From contig DASZER010000030.1 of assembly GCA_035940575.1 (NCBI GenBank), positions 1 to 23,477 on the forward strand: a stretch of 23,477 bases of DNA, read 5' to 3'. Of the stretch, positions 7,337 to 15,969 are shown one piece after another. The notes under the pieces were generated by a model. It was given only the letters and a program-made list of their open reading frames with translations. It searched no databases and was not told the DNA's origin. Numbering within the stretch: position 1 is the first letter of the stretch; each line of letters opens with the position of its first letter. The DNA comes from BP-191 sp035940575. Lineage in GTDB: Bacteria; Actinomycetota; Actinomycetes; BP-191. The translations under genes and the position numbers were made by a program.

Positions 7337-8283
7337 CCGCGCCCGCCGCGCCGCACGACCCGCTCGCGCGCCTTCCGGGCGCCGTCGCGACCGGCGTCGG
7401 CTCGCTCCCCGGCACCGACCCCGTCGACGCCGCCCGCCTCGTCGCCGGCGAGCTGCCTGACCTCCCGCACCTCCCCGAGCTGCCCGGCCGCGGCCCCGGC
7501 GCGGACATGACGGGCCGCACCGCCGCCCTGCTGCCCGGCCTCCACGTCGACCTCCAGCCGGCCGGCTGGCGGTTCGTCGCGCGCCCCGGCACGGACAGCC
7601 GCCGGGCCCGCGACTACCTCGCCTGGGACCTCGACGCGGCGGAGCAGGCGTTCGCGGGCTACGAGGGACCGTTCAAGGTCCAGGTGACCGGGCCCTGGAC
7701 GCTCGCCGCGACGATCGAGCTGCACCGGGGCGACCGCGCGCTGTCCGACCGCGGCGCCGTACGCGACATCGCGGACGCCCTGGACGAGGGCATTGCGGAG
7801 CACGTGCGCGAGATCCGCCGCCGCATCCCCGGCGCCGACGTCGTCGTGCAGCTCGACGAGCCCGCGCTGCCCGCCGTGCTCGAAGGTCGCGTCCCGACGG
7901 CGAGCGGGTTCGGCACCCTCCGCTCGGTGCCGAGGCCCGAGGTCGCCGCCGCCCTGCGGCTCGACGGGCGCGGGGTCCACTGCTGCGCGGCCGACGTGCC
8001 GCTCGACCTGCTGGCAGGGGCGGCGTTCGTCTCCCTCGACCTCGCGCTGCTGACCTCGCGCCGCTACGACGCCCTGGCCGCGCTGCTCGACGGCGGCACG
8101 CGGCTGTTCGCCGGGACGACCGACCACGCCCGCCTGCGCCGTGTCGTCTCCGACCTCGGCGCCGACCGGGCGAGAATCGTCGTGACCCCGCCCTGCGGCC
8201 TCGCCGGCGCCACCCCCGACGAGGCGCGCGCCGCGCTGAGGCAGGCGCGGGAGCACGCCCGCAGGCTGGAGGAGGACGAGTGA
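7333..8283 (+). CDS. Core methionine-synthase-like (cobalamin-independent, MetE C-terminal fold) protein
   Basis: This is about 316 residues, matching only the C-terminal catalytic half of MetE. The N-terminal VATGVGSLPGTD is characteristic of the family. Likely zinc ligands are H216 and C218 in VHCCAAD (H-x-C) and C288 in TPPCGLAG; VQLDEPALP lies between. Such short proteins transfer methyl groups to thiols in some archaea and bacteria, but the methyl donor here is unknown. The start is unusual. No ATG, GTG or TTG occurs in frame before the GVGSLPG motif. CTG at 7333 overlaps the previous stop as CTGA, mirroring the ATGA and GTGA junctions of its neighbours. The 3' end overlaps ligA by 4 nt. 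Confidence 0.85.
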   Translation: MTAPAAPHDPLARLPGAVATGVGSLPGTDPVDAARLVAGELPDLPHLPELPGRGPGADMTGRTAALLPGLHVDLQPAGWRFVARPGTDSRRARDYLAWDLDAAEQAFAGYEGPFKVQVTGPWTLAATIELHRGDRALSDRGAVRDIADALDEGIAEHVREIRRRIPGADVVVQLDEPALPAVLEGRVPTASGFGTLRSVPRPEVAAALRLDGRGVHCCAADVPLDLLAGAAFVSLDLALLTSRRYDALAALLDGGTRLFAGTTDHARLRRVVSDLGADRARIVVTPPCGLAGATPDEARAALRQAREHARRLEEDE

Positions 8284-10319
8284 GCGCCGCCCAGCGCCAC
8301 GCCGAGCTGAGCCGCGTGATCGAGGAGCATCGGGTCGCGTACGAGCTCGCCCAGCCGACGGTCAGCGACGCCGAGTACGACGCCCTCATGCGCGAGCTCC
8401 AGGAGCTGGAGGAGGCGCACCCCGAGCTGCGTACGCCGGACTCGCCGACGCAGACCGTGTCGGCGAAGGTGTCGACGTTCGCGCCGGTCGAGCACCGCCA
8501 GCGAATGCTGAGCCTCGACAACGCGTTCACGCACGAGGAGCTCGCGGCGTGGGCCGCGCGGGTCGAGCGCGAGGGTGACCCCGCCTACCTCTGCGAGCTC
8601 AAGGTCGACGGCCTCGCCGTGGACCTCGTCTACGAGAACGGCGTCCTCGTCACCGCCGCGACCCGCGGCGACGGCCGCGTCGGCGAGGACATCACGCCGA
8701 ACGTCAAGACGCTCGCCAACGTCCCCACGCGCCTCAAGGGCGCCCCGGCGCTGCTCGAGGTCAGGGGAGAGGTGTACTTCCCCGCCGCGGCGTTCGCCGA
8801 CCTCAACGCGAGCCTCGTCGCGGCGGGCAAGGTGCCGTTCGCCAACCCGCGCAACACCGCCGCCGGGTCGCTGCGCCAGAAGGACCCGAGCGTCACCGCG
8901 TCGCGCGGGCTCAAGCTCGTCCTGCACGGCATCGGCGCCGCCGAGGGCATCGCGCTCGACACGCAGCACGCCGTCTACGACGTCCTGCGCGACCTGGGCT
9001 TGCCGGTCTCCGAGCACGCGCGCGTCGTCGAGACGCTCGACGAGGTCGAGGCGTACGTCGCGCACTGGGGCGAGCACCGCCACGACATCGAGCACGAGAT
9101 CGACGGCGTCGTCGTCAAGGTCGACCAGATCGGGCTGCAACGCCGCCTCGGCTCGACCTCACGCGCGCCGCGCTGGGCGATCGCGTTCAAGTACCCGCCC
9201 GAGGAGGTCAACACCCTCCTGCACGGCATCGACGTCGCGATCGGGCGGACCGGCCGCGCGACGCCGTTCGCGATCCTGGAGCCGGTGCTCGTCAGCGGCT
9301 CGACGGTCGCGCGCGCGACGCTGCACAACCAGTTCGAGGTGCGCCGCAAGGACGTGCGCCCCGGCGACACCGTCGTCGTGCGCAAGGCCGGCGACGTCAT
9401 CCCCGAGGTCGTCACGTGGGTCGGCGACGAGAAGGAGCACCACGCGCGCCCCGAGTGGGTCATGCCGGCGACGTGCCCCGCGTGCGGCACGACGCTCGCC
9501 CCCGCCAAGGAGGGCGACGTCGACTACCGCTGCCCCGACAACAGGTCGTGCCCGGCGCAGCTCCGCGAGCGGCTGTTCCACGTCGCGGGCCGCGGCGCGC
9601 TCGACATCGAGGTGCTCGGCTACGAGGCCGCGTCCGCGCTGCTCGACGCGGAGCTGCTGCGCGACGAGGGCGGGCTGTTCGCGCTCACGGCCGAGGACCT
9701 CGCCACGTGCCCGTTCTTCACGAAGAAGGACGGCACGCTCAAGGCCAACGCGACCCGCCTGCTCGACAACCTCCGCGAGGCGCGTACGCAGCCGCTCTGG
9801 CGCGTGATCGTCGCGCTGTCGATCCGCCACGTCGGGCCGACCGCCGCGCAGGCGCTCGCCCGCGAGATCGGCGACCTCGACGCGATCTTCGCCGCCGACG
9901 AGGCGACGCTCGCCGCCGTCGAGGGCGTGGGCCCGATCATCGCCGGCGCCATCGCCGAGTGGTGGGCGGTCGACTGGCACCGCGACGTCGTGGAGGCGTG
10001 GCGCGGGCACCTGACGTTCCGCGAGGAGCGCGGCGACGAGGGGCCGCGGCCCCTCGAAGGGATCACGGTCGTGCTGACCGGCGGGCTCGAGGGCTTCAGC
10101 CGCGACAGCGCGACCGAGGCGATCCAGAGCCGGGGCGGCAAGGTCAGCGGGTCGGTGTCGAAGAAGACGTCGTTCGTCGTGGCCGGCGACGCCCCCGGGA
10201 GCAAGTACGACAAGGCGCTGGAGCTCGGCGTCCCCGTCCTCGACGAGAACGGTCTCCGCGTCCTTCTCGACGAGGGTCCGGAGGCCGCGCGAGGGGCCGT
10301 TACCGAAGGACGTTCGTGA
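8280..10319 (+). CDS. ligA: NAD-dependent DNA ligase
   Basis: This 679-residue LigA seals nicks in duplex DNA during replication and repair, using NAD+. Domain Ia is at the N-terminus (VSDAEYDALMRELQELE). The adenylated lysine is K108 in ELKVDGLAVD. The OB fold follows, then a four-Cys zinc finger (C399, C402, C418, C424), a helix-hairpin-helix array (including a GVGPIIAGAI repeat), and a C-terminal BRCT domain from about residue 588 (LEGITVVLTGGLEGF). All domains are present. The GTG start overlaps the upstream stop (GTGA at 8280-8283), so it is probably translated as part of the preceding operon. Confidence 0.97.
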   Translation: MSAAQRHAELSRVIEEHRVAYELAQPTVSDAEYDALMRELQELEEAHPELRTPDSPTQTVSAKVSTFAPVEHRQRMLSLDNAFTHEELAAWAARVEREGDPAYLCELKVDGLAVDLVYENGVLVTAATRGDGRVGEDITPNVKTLANVPTRLKGAPALLEVRGEVYFPAAAFADLNASLVAAGKVPFANPRNTAAGSLRQKDPSVTASRGLKLVLHGIGAAEGIALDTQHAVYDVLRDLGLPVSEHARVVETLDEVEAYVAHWGEHRHDIEHEIDGVVVKVDQIGLQRRLGSTSRAPRWAIAFKYPPEEVNTLLHGIDVAIGRTGRATPFAILEPVLVSGSTVARATLHNQFEVRRKDVRPGDTVVVRKAGDVIPEVVTWVGDEKEHHARPEWVMPATCPACGTTLAPAKEGDVDYRCPDNRSCPAQLRERLFHVAGRGALDIEVLGYEAASALLDAELLRDEGGLFALTAEDLATCPFFTKKDGTLKANATRLLDNLREARTQPLWRVIVALSIRHVGPTAAQALAREIGDLDAIFAADEATLAAVEGVGPIIAGAIAEWWAVDWHRDVVEAWRGHLTFREERGDEGPRPLEGITVVLTGGLEGFSRDSATEAIQSRGGKVSGSVSKKTSFVVAGDAPGSKYDKALELGVPVLDENGLRVLLDEGPEAARGAVTEGRS

Positions 10320-10360
10320 CGTTCTGAGGTCGTTTCGACCGATTCGTCCCGCGGCTTCGT

Positions 10361-10387
10361 TCAAGAATTGCCCCGGATGGCCGATGA
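10361..10387 (+). promoter_or_regulatory. WhiG/FliA (sigma-28 type) promoter-like sequence
   Basis: TCAA at 10361-10364, a 15-nt spacer, then GCCGATGA at 10380-10387 closely matches the sigma-28-family consensus TAAA-N15-GCCGATAA used by WhiG and FliA. It lies 58 nt upstream of the chosen start of the GGDEF-EAL gene and overlaps the alternative ATG at 10377. That would make 10377 unusable if this promoter is the real one. The match is by eye only. Confidence 0.45.
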
Positions 10388-10445
10388 TCCGCGTAGCCGC
10401 GGCATCAGCCGAGGCCGTCCCGCCGTACCCAGGAGCCCTTCCCCG

Positions 10446-12524
10446 ATGGTCGACTCCCGAGAGCAAGGACGCGGGCTGTTCTCCGCGTTCACGCTCTACA
10501 TGGCGACCGTCACGGCGGCGGGCCTCATGTACTCGCTGTCAGAGGTGCGCCACCTCGCGTTCGCCGACGCGCGAACGATGGGCGCGGCGTTCCTCATGGC
10601 GGCTGCGCTGCTGGTGCTCGGCGAGCTGCGGCCGCTGTTCACCGGCAAGGACCAGAACGGCGTCGCGACGTCGACGACGTTCGTGTTCGCGCTGCTGCTC
10701 CACTGGGGCATCGCGGTCGCCGTCCTCATGCAGGCGATCGCGACGTGCGTCGCCGACCGCACCAACCGCAAGGCGTGGTGGCGCACCGGATTCAACGTCG
10801 CGCAGTACTCCCTCTCCTACGGCGCCGCCGGGCTCGTCCTGCGCGCCGTCGGCAGGGGCGCGTCGGCCGGGCACCCGCTCGCGATCAGCGGAGGCGACCT
10901 GCCCGCGATCGCGCTGGCGGGCGTGGTGTTCTTCGTCTGCAACGACTTCCTCGTCGGCGTCGCCGTCGCGCTGCACGCCGACGAGCCGGTGTGGAAGACC
11001 ATCCGCTCCGACCTCGCGTACCAGGGCCTCACGACCGCCGCGCTGCTCGCGCTGTCGCCGCTCGTCGTCGTCGTCCTCGGCTCCGCGGTCGGGCTGCTGC
11101 CGTTGCTGCTGCTGCCGTTGTTCGCGGTCTACAAGAACGCCTCCGTCTCCCTGGAACGCGAGCACCAGGCGCTGCACGACACCCTGACCGGCCTGCCCAA
11201 CCGCAAGCTGCTCCTGCAGAAGGTCGTCGACGCGATCGACGACGCGGAGCGCACCGACGCGCAGGTCGGTCTCTTCCTGCTCGACCTCGACCGCTTCAAG
11301 GACGTCAACGACACCCTCGGCCACCACGTCGGCGACGAGCTGCTGCTGCACGTCGGCGAACGGCTCGCGTCCGTGCTGCGCCCGCAGGACACCGTCGCGC
11401 GGCTCGGCGGCGACGAGTTCGGCGTGCTGCTGCCGGGCATCCGCGACCGCGCGGCGGCGGAGGAGATCGCGGAGCGCATCCGCACGGCGCTGATCCAGCC
11501 GTTCGTCCTGCACGACGTCGCGCTCGACCTCGAGGCGTCCATCGGCATCGCGCTGTACCCCGCGCACGCGTCCGACTCCGATGGGCTCATGCAGCGCGCC
11601 GACGTCGCGATGTACCACGCGAAGGAGACGCGCAGCGGCATCGAGACCTACGACGCCGACCGCGACCCGCACAGCACGCAGCGGCTGTCGCTGTTCGGCC
11701 AGCTCCGCCGCGCGATCGAGGACGGCGAGCTCGTCCTGCACTACCAGCCGAAGGTCGACCTCGAGACCGGCAAGGTCGCCGGCGTCGAGGCCCTCGTCCG
11801 CTGGCAGCACCCCGAACGCGGCCTCCTCGCGCCCGACACGTTCGTCCCGCTCGCCGAGCAGACCGGCCTCATGAAGTCGCTCACCGCGAACGTCCTCGGG
11901 CAGGCGCTCCGGCAGACCGCCGCGTGGTCCGAGGCCGGGCTGCACGTCCGCATGGCCGTCAACGTCAGCGCGCGCGACCTGCACGACGACACGTTCTGCG
12001 ACCGCGTCCGCGACGCGCTGTCGGAGACGGGCGTCTCGGCGTCGTTGCTCGAGCTGGAGCTCACCGAGCGCGTCGTCATGGCCGACCCCGCCCGCGCGAT
12101 GGAGAACCTCACGGCGCTCTCGCGCCTCGGCGTGCGGCTCTCGCTGGACGACTTCGGCACCGGGTACTCGTCGCTCGCGTACCTGCGGCGCCTGCCCGTC
12201 ACCGAGATCAAGATCGACAAGTCGTTCGTCCTGCGGATGGACGTCGACGACGAGGACGCGACGATCGTCCGCTCGACCATCGACCTCGCGCACGGCCTCG
12301 GCCTGCGCGTCCTCGCCGAGGGCGTCGAGACGGCCGAGACGTGGCAGCGGCTCGCCGACCTCGGCTGCGACGCCGCGCAGGGCTACTTCCTCTCGCGCCC
12401 GCACCCCGCCGACGTCGTCACCGACTGGCTCGCCGCGCGCGACTCCGTTCCGGTCATGCGCGTGGTCGACGGCGGCCGCAGCCGTCACGGTGGCGCCGAG
12501 CCCTCGCGCATCGCGCGGTCATAG
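10446..12524 (+). CDS. Membrane-bound GGDEF-EAL cyclic-di-GMP turnover protein
   Basis: From ATG 10446 the protein has 692 residues. This start is preferred because AGGAG lies 10 nt upstream; an in-frame ATG at 10377 has no SD. About six or seven hydrophobic helices fill residues 12-230, with no recognisable extracellular sensor domain. The GGDEF domain begins at HDTLTGLPNRK (about residue 243). It has an intact GGDEF at 321-325 and an upstream RPQD that fits the product-inhibition I-site. The EAL domain has EALVRW (448-), NVSARDL, ELTERVV, DDFGTGYSSL, IKIDKSF and AEGVET, all the residues expected of an active phosphodiesterase. Both synthesis and hydrolysis of c-di-GMP appear possible. Context suggests its own promoter rather than readthrough from ligA. 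Confidence 0.93.
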   Translation: MVDSREQGRGLFSAFTLYMATVTAAGLMYSLSEVRHLAFADARTMGAAFLMAAALLVLGELRPLFTGKDQNGVATSTTFVFALLLHWGIAVAVLMQAIATCVADRTNRKAWWRTGFNVAQYSLSYGAAGLVLRAVGRGASAGHPLAISGGDLPAIALAGVVFFVCNDFLVGVAVALHADEPVWKTIRSDLAYQGLTTAALLALSPLVVVVLGSAVGLLPLLLLPLFAVYKNASVSLEREHQALHDTLTGLPNRKLLLQKVVDAIDDAERTDAQVGLFLLDLDRFKDVNDTLGHHVGDELLLHVGERLASVLRPQDTVARLGGDEFGVLLPGIRDRAAAEEIAERIRTALIQPFVLHDVALDLEASIGIALYPAHASDSDGLMQRADVAMYHAKETRSGIETYDADRDPHSTQRLSLFGQLRRAIEDGELVLHYQPKVDLETGKVAGVEALVRWQHPERGLLAPDTFVPLAEQTGLMKSLTANVLGQALRQTAAWSEAGLHVRMAVNVSARDLHDDTFCDRVRDALSETGVSASLLELELTERVVMADPARAMENLTALSRLGVRLSLDDFGTGYSSLAYLRRLPVTEIKIDKSFVLRMDVDDEDATIVRSTIDLAHGLGLRVLAEGVETAETWQRLADLGCDAAQGYFLSRPHPADVVTDWLAARDSVPVMRVVDGGRSRHGGAEPSRIARS

Positions 12525-12688
12525 GAGCGTTCTGCGAAACTCGGCCCTGCTGCGCCGAGTCCGCGCGACGACCGGCTGCGTTCTCGGTCGCCTGCGGGCA
12601 TGACCCAGCCCGCAGGCGCCCTGCGGCCTTGCCGGATCGGCACGCGGCGCTCGGCTCGCGACGGGCCGAGCTTCGCAGAACCCTCCTA
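12522..12688. repeat. Foldback element with 26-nt imperfect terminal inverted repeats
   Basis: The left arm (12522-12547) and right arm (12663-12688) are reverse complements at 24 of 26 positions. The interior contains a perfect 11-bp stem at 12589-12599 and 12608-12618 with an 8-nt loop. Patches of further complementarity between the arms (CCGAG, CCGCG and CCGGC blocks) suggest that almost the whole 167 bp can fold back on itself. The left arm begins on the stop codon of the GGDEF-EAL gene. It encodes no plausible protein. It could be a MITE- or REP-like repeat or a very long terminator; there is no U-tract. Confidence 0.75.
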
Positions 12689-12716
12689 GGACCCCGGGGT
12701 CCGCGGACCCTCCTAG
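12680..12716 (+). repeat. Direct repeat ACCCTCCTAG flanking a 14-bp palindrome upstream of gatC
   Basis: ACCCTCCTAG occurs at 12680-12689 and again at 12707-12716, 27 nt apart. Between them lies the perfect palindrome GGACCCCGGGGTCC (12689-12702). The first copy is part of the foldback element's right arm. The second provides the TAG of the gatC -10 box. This could be an operator or a remnant of the element's insertion. Confidence 0.5.
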
Positions 12717-12719
12717 ACT
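12714..12719 (+). promoter_or_regulatory. Candidate -10 box (TAGACT) for a leaderless gatCAB transcript
   Basis: TAGACT ends 7 nt before the gatC ATG at 12727. There is no SD in the short interval, which is ccggccc. Confidence 0.5.
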
Positions 12720-12726
12720 CCGGCCC

Positions 12727-13020
12727 ATGGCCATCACCCGAGCCGAGGTCGAGCACCTCGCCCGACTGTCGCGACTCGCGCTGTCCGACGAGGAGCTGGA
12801 CCGCATGGCGTCGCAGCTCGACGTCATCCTCGGCGCCGTCGAGCGCGTGGGCGAGGTCGCCGCCGGCGACATCCCGCCGACGAGCCACTCGGTGCCGTTG
12901 ACGAACGTGTTCCGTCCCGACGAGGCCCGCCCGTCGCTGGCGCCGGAGGCCGCCCTGTCGGGCGCGCCGGCGAGCGAGCAGGGCCGGTTCCGCGTGCCGC
13001 GCATCCTGGACGAGGAATGA
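12727..13020 (+). CDS. gatC: Asp-tRNA(Asn)/Glu-tRNA(Gln) amidotransferase subunit C
   Basis: This 97-residue subunit starts with the family-typical ITRAEVEHLARLSRLALSDEE and contains SHSVPLTNVFRPDE in its middle. GatC stabilises the GatA-GatB interface in the complex that converts misacylated Glu-tRNA(Gln) or Asp-tRNA(Asn) to the amide form. It heads the gatCAB operon, overlapping gatA by 4 nt (ATGA). No SD is present; a leaderless start is likely. Confidence 0.95.
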   Translation: MAITRAEVEHLARLSRLALSDEELDRMASQLDVILGAVERVGEVAAGDIPPTSHSVPLTNVFRPDEARPSLAPEAALSGAPASEQGRFRVPRILDEE

Positions 13021-14492
13021 CCGACCTCACGCGGCTCTCCGCCGCCGACCTGGCGTCGCTCGTCGCCTCCGGCGAGGCGTCCGCCGTCGAGGTCGCGCAG
13101 GCGCACCTCGACCGCATCGCCGCCGTGGACGACAAGCTGCACGCGTTCCTGCACGTCGACGCCGAGGGCGCGCTCGCGGCCGCCGCGGCCGTCGACGGCG
13201 CGCGCATGACGGGCGAGACGCTGTCCCCGCTCGCGGGCGTGCCGCTGGCGTTGAAGGACGTGTTCTGCACCGAGGGCGTCCCGACGACGTGCGGCTCGAA
13301 GATCCTCGAAGGCTGGCGGCCGCCGTACGACGCGACGGTCACGCGGCGACTCAAGGACGCGGGCGTCGTCATCCTCGGCAAGACGAACATGGACGAGTTC
13401 GCGATGGGCTCGTCCACCGAGAACAGCGCGTACGGCCCCACCCGCAACCCGTGGGACCTCGACCGCGTGCCCGGCGGCTCGGGCGGCGGGTCGAGCGCGG
13501 CGGTGGCGTCGTACATGGCGCCGTTGGGCATCGGCACCGACACCGGCGGCTCTATCCGCCAGCCGGCCGCAGTGACGGGGACCGTCGGCGCGAAGCCGAC
13601 GTACGGCGGCGTCTCGCGCTACGGCCTCATCGCGTTCTCCTCCTCGCTCGACCAGGGCGGGCCGTGCGCGCGCACCGTGCTCGACGCGGCGTTGCTGCAC
13701 TCGGTCATCGGCGGCCACGACCCGCTCGACTCGACGTCGATCGACCAGCCCGTGCCGCCGGTGGTCGAGGCGGCGCGGCAGGCTGACGTGAGCGGCATGC
13801 GCATCGGCGTCGTGAAGGAGTTCTCCGGCGAGGGCTACCAGCCCGGCGTCGAGGCGCGCTTCCGCGAGGCCGTCGCCGTCCTCGAAGGGCTCGGCGCGAC
13901 GGTGGTCGAGGTGTCGTGCCCGCACTTCGTCTACGCGCTGCCCACGTACTACCTGATCGCGCCGAGCGAGTGCTCCTCGAACCTCGCCCGCTTCGACGCC
14001 ATGCGCTACGGCCTGCGCGTCGGCGACGACGGCACGCGCTCGGTCGAGGAGGTCATGGCGCTCACCCGCGCGGCCGGCTTCGGGCCGGAGGTGAAGCGGC
14101 GCATCATCCTCGGCTCGTACGCGCTCTCGTCGGGCTACTACGACGCGTACTACGGCCAGGCGCAGAAGGTCCGCACGCTCATCACCCGCGACTTCGACAG
14201 GGCGTTCGAGGACGTCGACGTGCTCGTGTCGGTGACGACGCCGACGACGGCGTTCCGCATCGGCGAACGCACCGACGACCCGCTGGCGATGTACCTCGCC
14301 GACCTCTGCACGATCCCGTCCGACCTGTCCGGCGGCGCGGCGATGTCGGTGCCGTGCGGGCTGTCGCCCGACGACGGGCTGCCGGTCGGCCTGCAGGTCA
14401 TGGCGCCGGCGATGCGCGACGACCTGATGTATCGCGTGGCGGCGGCGTACGAGGCCGCGTCCGGTGGACCTTGGGAGGCTCCGTCGCTGTGA
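13017..14492 (+). CDS. gatA: Asp-tRNA(Asn)/Glu-tRNA(Gln) amidotransferase subunit A
   Basis: This 491-residue amidase-signature protein releases ammonia from glutamine for the GatB reaction. The Ser-cisSer-Lys triad is intact: K80 in LALKDVFC, S155 in GGSGGGSSAAVAS, and S179 in GTDTGGSIRQPA. Length and order match the family. It is translationally coupled to gatC (ATGA at 13017-13020) and to gatB (GTGA at 14489-14492). Confidence 0.97.
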   Translation: MTDLTRLSAADLASLVASGEASAVEVAQAHLDRIAAVDDKLHAFLHVDAEGALAAAAAVDGARMTGETLSPLAGVPLALKDVFCTEGVPTTCGSKILEGWRPPYDATVTRRLKDAGVVILGKTNMDEFAMGSSTENSAYGPTRNPWDLDRVPGGSGGGSSAAVASYMAPLGIGTDTGGSIRQPAAVTGTVGAKPTYGGVSRYGLIAFSSSLDQGGPCARTVLDAALLHSVIGGHDPLDSTSIDQPVPPVVEAARQADVSGMRIGVVKEFSGEGYQPGVEARFREAVAVLEGLGATVVEVSCPHFVYALPTYYLIAPSECSSNLARFDAMRYGLRVGDDGTRSVEEVMALTRAAGFGPEVKRRIILGSYALSSGYYDAYYGQAQKVRTLITRDFDRAFEDVDVLVSVTTPTTAFRIGERTDDPLAMYLADLCTIPSDLSGGAAMSVPCGLSPDDGLPVGLQVMAPAMRDDLMYRVAAAYEAASGGPWEAPSL

Positions 14493-15952
14493 CCGCTGTC
14501 CTTGACGACGTTCTCGCGAGGTGGGAGCCGGTCGTCGGCATGGAGACCCATGTCGAGCTCGGCACCGCGTCGAAGATGTTCTGCGGGTGCTCCACGACGT
14601 TCGGCGCGGAGCCGAACACGCAGACCTGCCCCGTCTGCCTCGGGCTCCCCGGCTCGCTGCCCGTCGCGAACGAGGCGGCGATCCGTTACACGATCCTCAT
14701 CGGCCTCGCGCTGAACTGCCGGATCGCCGAGTGGTGCCGCTTCGCGCGGAAGAACTACTTCTACCCGGACATGCCGAAGAACTTCCAGATCAGCCAGTAC
14801 GACGAGCCGCTGTGCTCCGACGGCTGGATCGAGGTCGGCGGCGAGCGCATCGGGATCGAGCGCGTGCACCTCGAGGAGGACACCGGCAAGTCGCTGCACG
14901 TCGGCGGCTCGACCGGCCGCATCCACGGCGCCGACTACTCGCTGGTCGACTACAACCGCGCGGGCATCCCGCTGGTCGAGATCGTCACGCGGCCCGACAT
15001 CCACTCGGCCGAGGTCGCGCGGGCGTACGTCACCGAGCTGCGCGACATCCTCCGCACCCTCGGCGTCTCCGACGTGAAGATGGAGGAGGGGTCGCTGCGC
15101 TGCGACGTCAACGTGTCGTTGCGGCCGCGCGGGGAGCAGGCGTTCGGGACGCGCGCCGAGGTCAAGAACGTGAACTCGCTGCGTTCCGTCGAGCGCGCCG
15201 TTCGTCACGAGGTCGGGCGCCAGGCCGCGCGGCTCGAAGCGGGCGAGCGGATCGTCCAGGAGACCCGGCACTTCCACGAGAACAGCGGCACTACGACCGA
15301 GGGGCGGTCGAAGGAGGAGGCGCAGGACTACCGGTACTTCCCGGAGCCCGACCTCGTCCCGATCGCGCCGTCGCGCGAGTGGGTGGAGTCGCTGCGGGCG
15401 TCGTTGCCCGAGCTGCCGTCGGCGCGCCGCGCGCGGCTCGTAGCGGAGCTCGGCCTGCCCGACGCCGACGTCGCGACGATGTCGCGCGCGGGCGTGCTCG
15501 ACCTCGTGCTCGCCACGGTCGCGGCCGGCGCCTCGGCCGCCGAGGCGCGCAACTGGTGGCTCGGCGACCTCCAGGCGCGGGCCAACGCGGCGGGCGTTCC
15601 GGCGGGCGACCTCGGCGTCACGCCGGAGCACGTCGCGCGGGTCGCCGCGCTGGTGTCCTCCGGCGACCTGTCCTCCACGCTGGCGAAGGAGGTGTTCGCG
15701 GGCGTCATCGAGACCGGGCAAGGGCCTGACGAGGTCATCGCCGCGCGCGGCCTGCGCCAGGTCTCCGACGAGGGTGCGCTCGCGGCCGCCGTCGACGAGG
15801 CCATCGCCGCGAACCCCGACATCGCCCAGAAGGTCCGCGACGGCAAGGTCGCCGCGGCGGGCGCGCTGGTCGGCGCGGTCATGAAGGCCATGCGCGGCCA
15901 GGCCAACGCCGCCACCGTCAACCGCCTGATCCTGGAACGGCTCGGCGGCTGA
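14489..15952 (+). CDS. gatB: Asp-tRNA(Asn)/Glu-tRNA(Gln) amidotransferase subunit B
   Basis: This is a 487-residue protein from GTG 14489. GGGAGG lies about 8 nt upstream and the start overlaps the gatA stop. The family motif VVGMETHVELGTASKMFCGC opens the catalytic cradle. A zinc-type Cys set follows (FCGC, then TCPVC), as do PDMPKNFQISQYDEPL and the kinase-like region with HLEEDTGKS. The C-terminal YqeY-like helical tail, which binds tRNA, is present to NRLILERLGG. GatB phosphorylates and amidates the tRNA-bound Glu or Asp. Confidence 0.97.
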   Translation: MTAVLDDVLARWEPVVGMETHVELGTASKMFCGCSTTFGAEPNTQTCPVCLGLPGSLPVANEAAIRYTILIGLALNCRIAEWCRFARKNYFYPDMPKNFQISQYDEPLCSDGWIEVGGERIGIERVHLEEDTGKSLHVGGSTGRIHGADYSLVDYNRAGIPLVEIVTRPDIHSAEVARAYVTELRDILRTLGVSDVKMEEGSLRCDVNVSLRPRGEQAFGTRAEVKNVNSLRSVERAVRHEVGRQAARLEAGERIVQETRHFHENSGTTTEGRSKEEAQDYRYFPEPDLVPIAPSREWVESLRASLPELPSARRARLVAELGLPDADVATMSRAGVLDLVLATVAAGASAAEARNWWLGDLQARANAAGVPAGDLGVTPEHVARVAALVSSGDLSSTLAKEVFAGVIETGQGPDEVIAARGLRQVSDEGALAAAVDEAIAANPDIAQKVRDGKVAAAGALVGAVMKAMRGQANAATVNRLILERLGG

Positions 15953-15969
15953 CCGGACGCAACGCGAAG

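Noticed and set aside
10377..10445. N-terminal extension of the GGDEF-EAL protein from ATG 10377
   Set aside because: There is no SD, the added residues are a Pro/Arg-rich non-conserved-looking stretch, and a promoter-like box overlaps it. The start at 10446 has AGGAG.
12519..13925. 468-residue minus-strand frame opposite gatC and gatA
   Set aside because: It is a shadow of gatCA in high-GC DNA with no domain or SD; its end merely reads through the foldback element.
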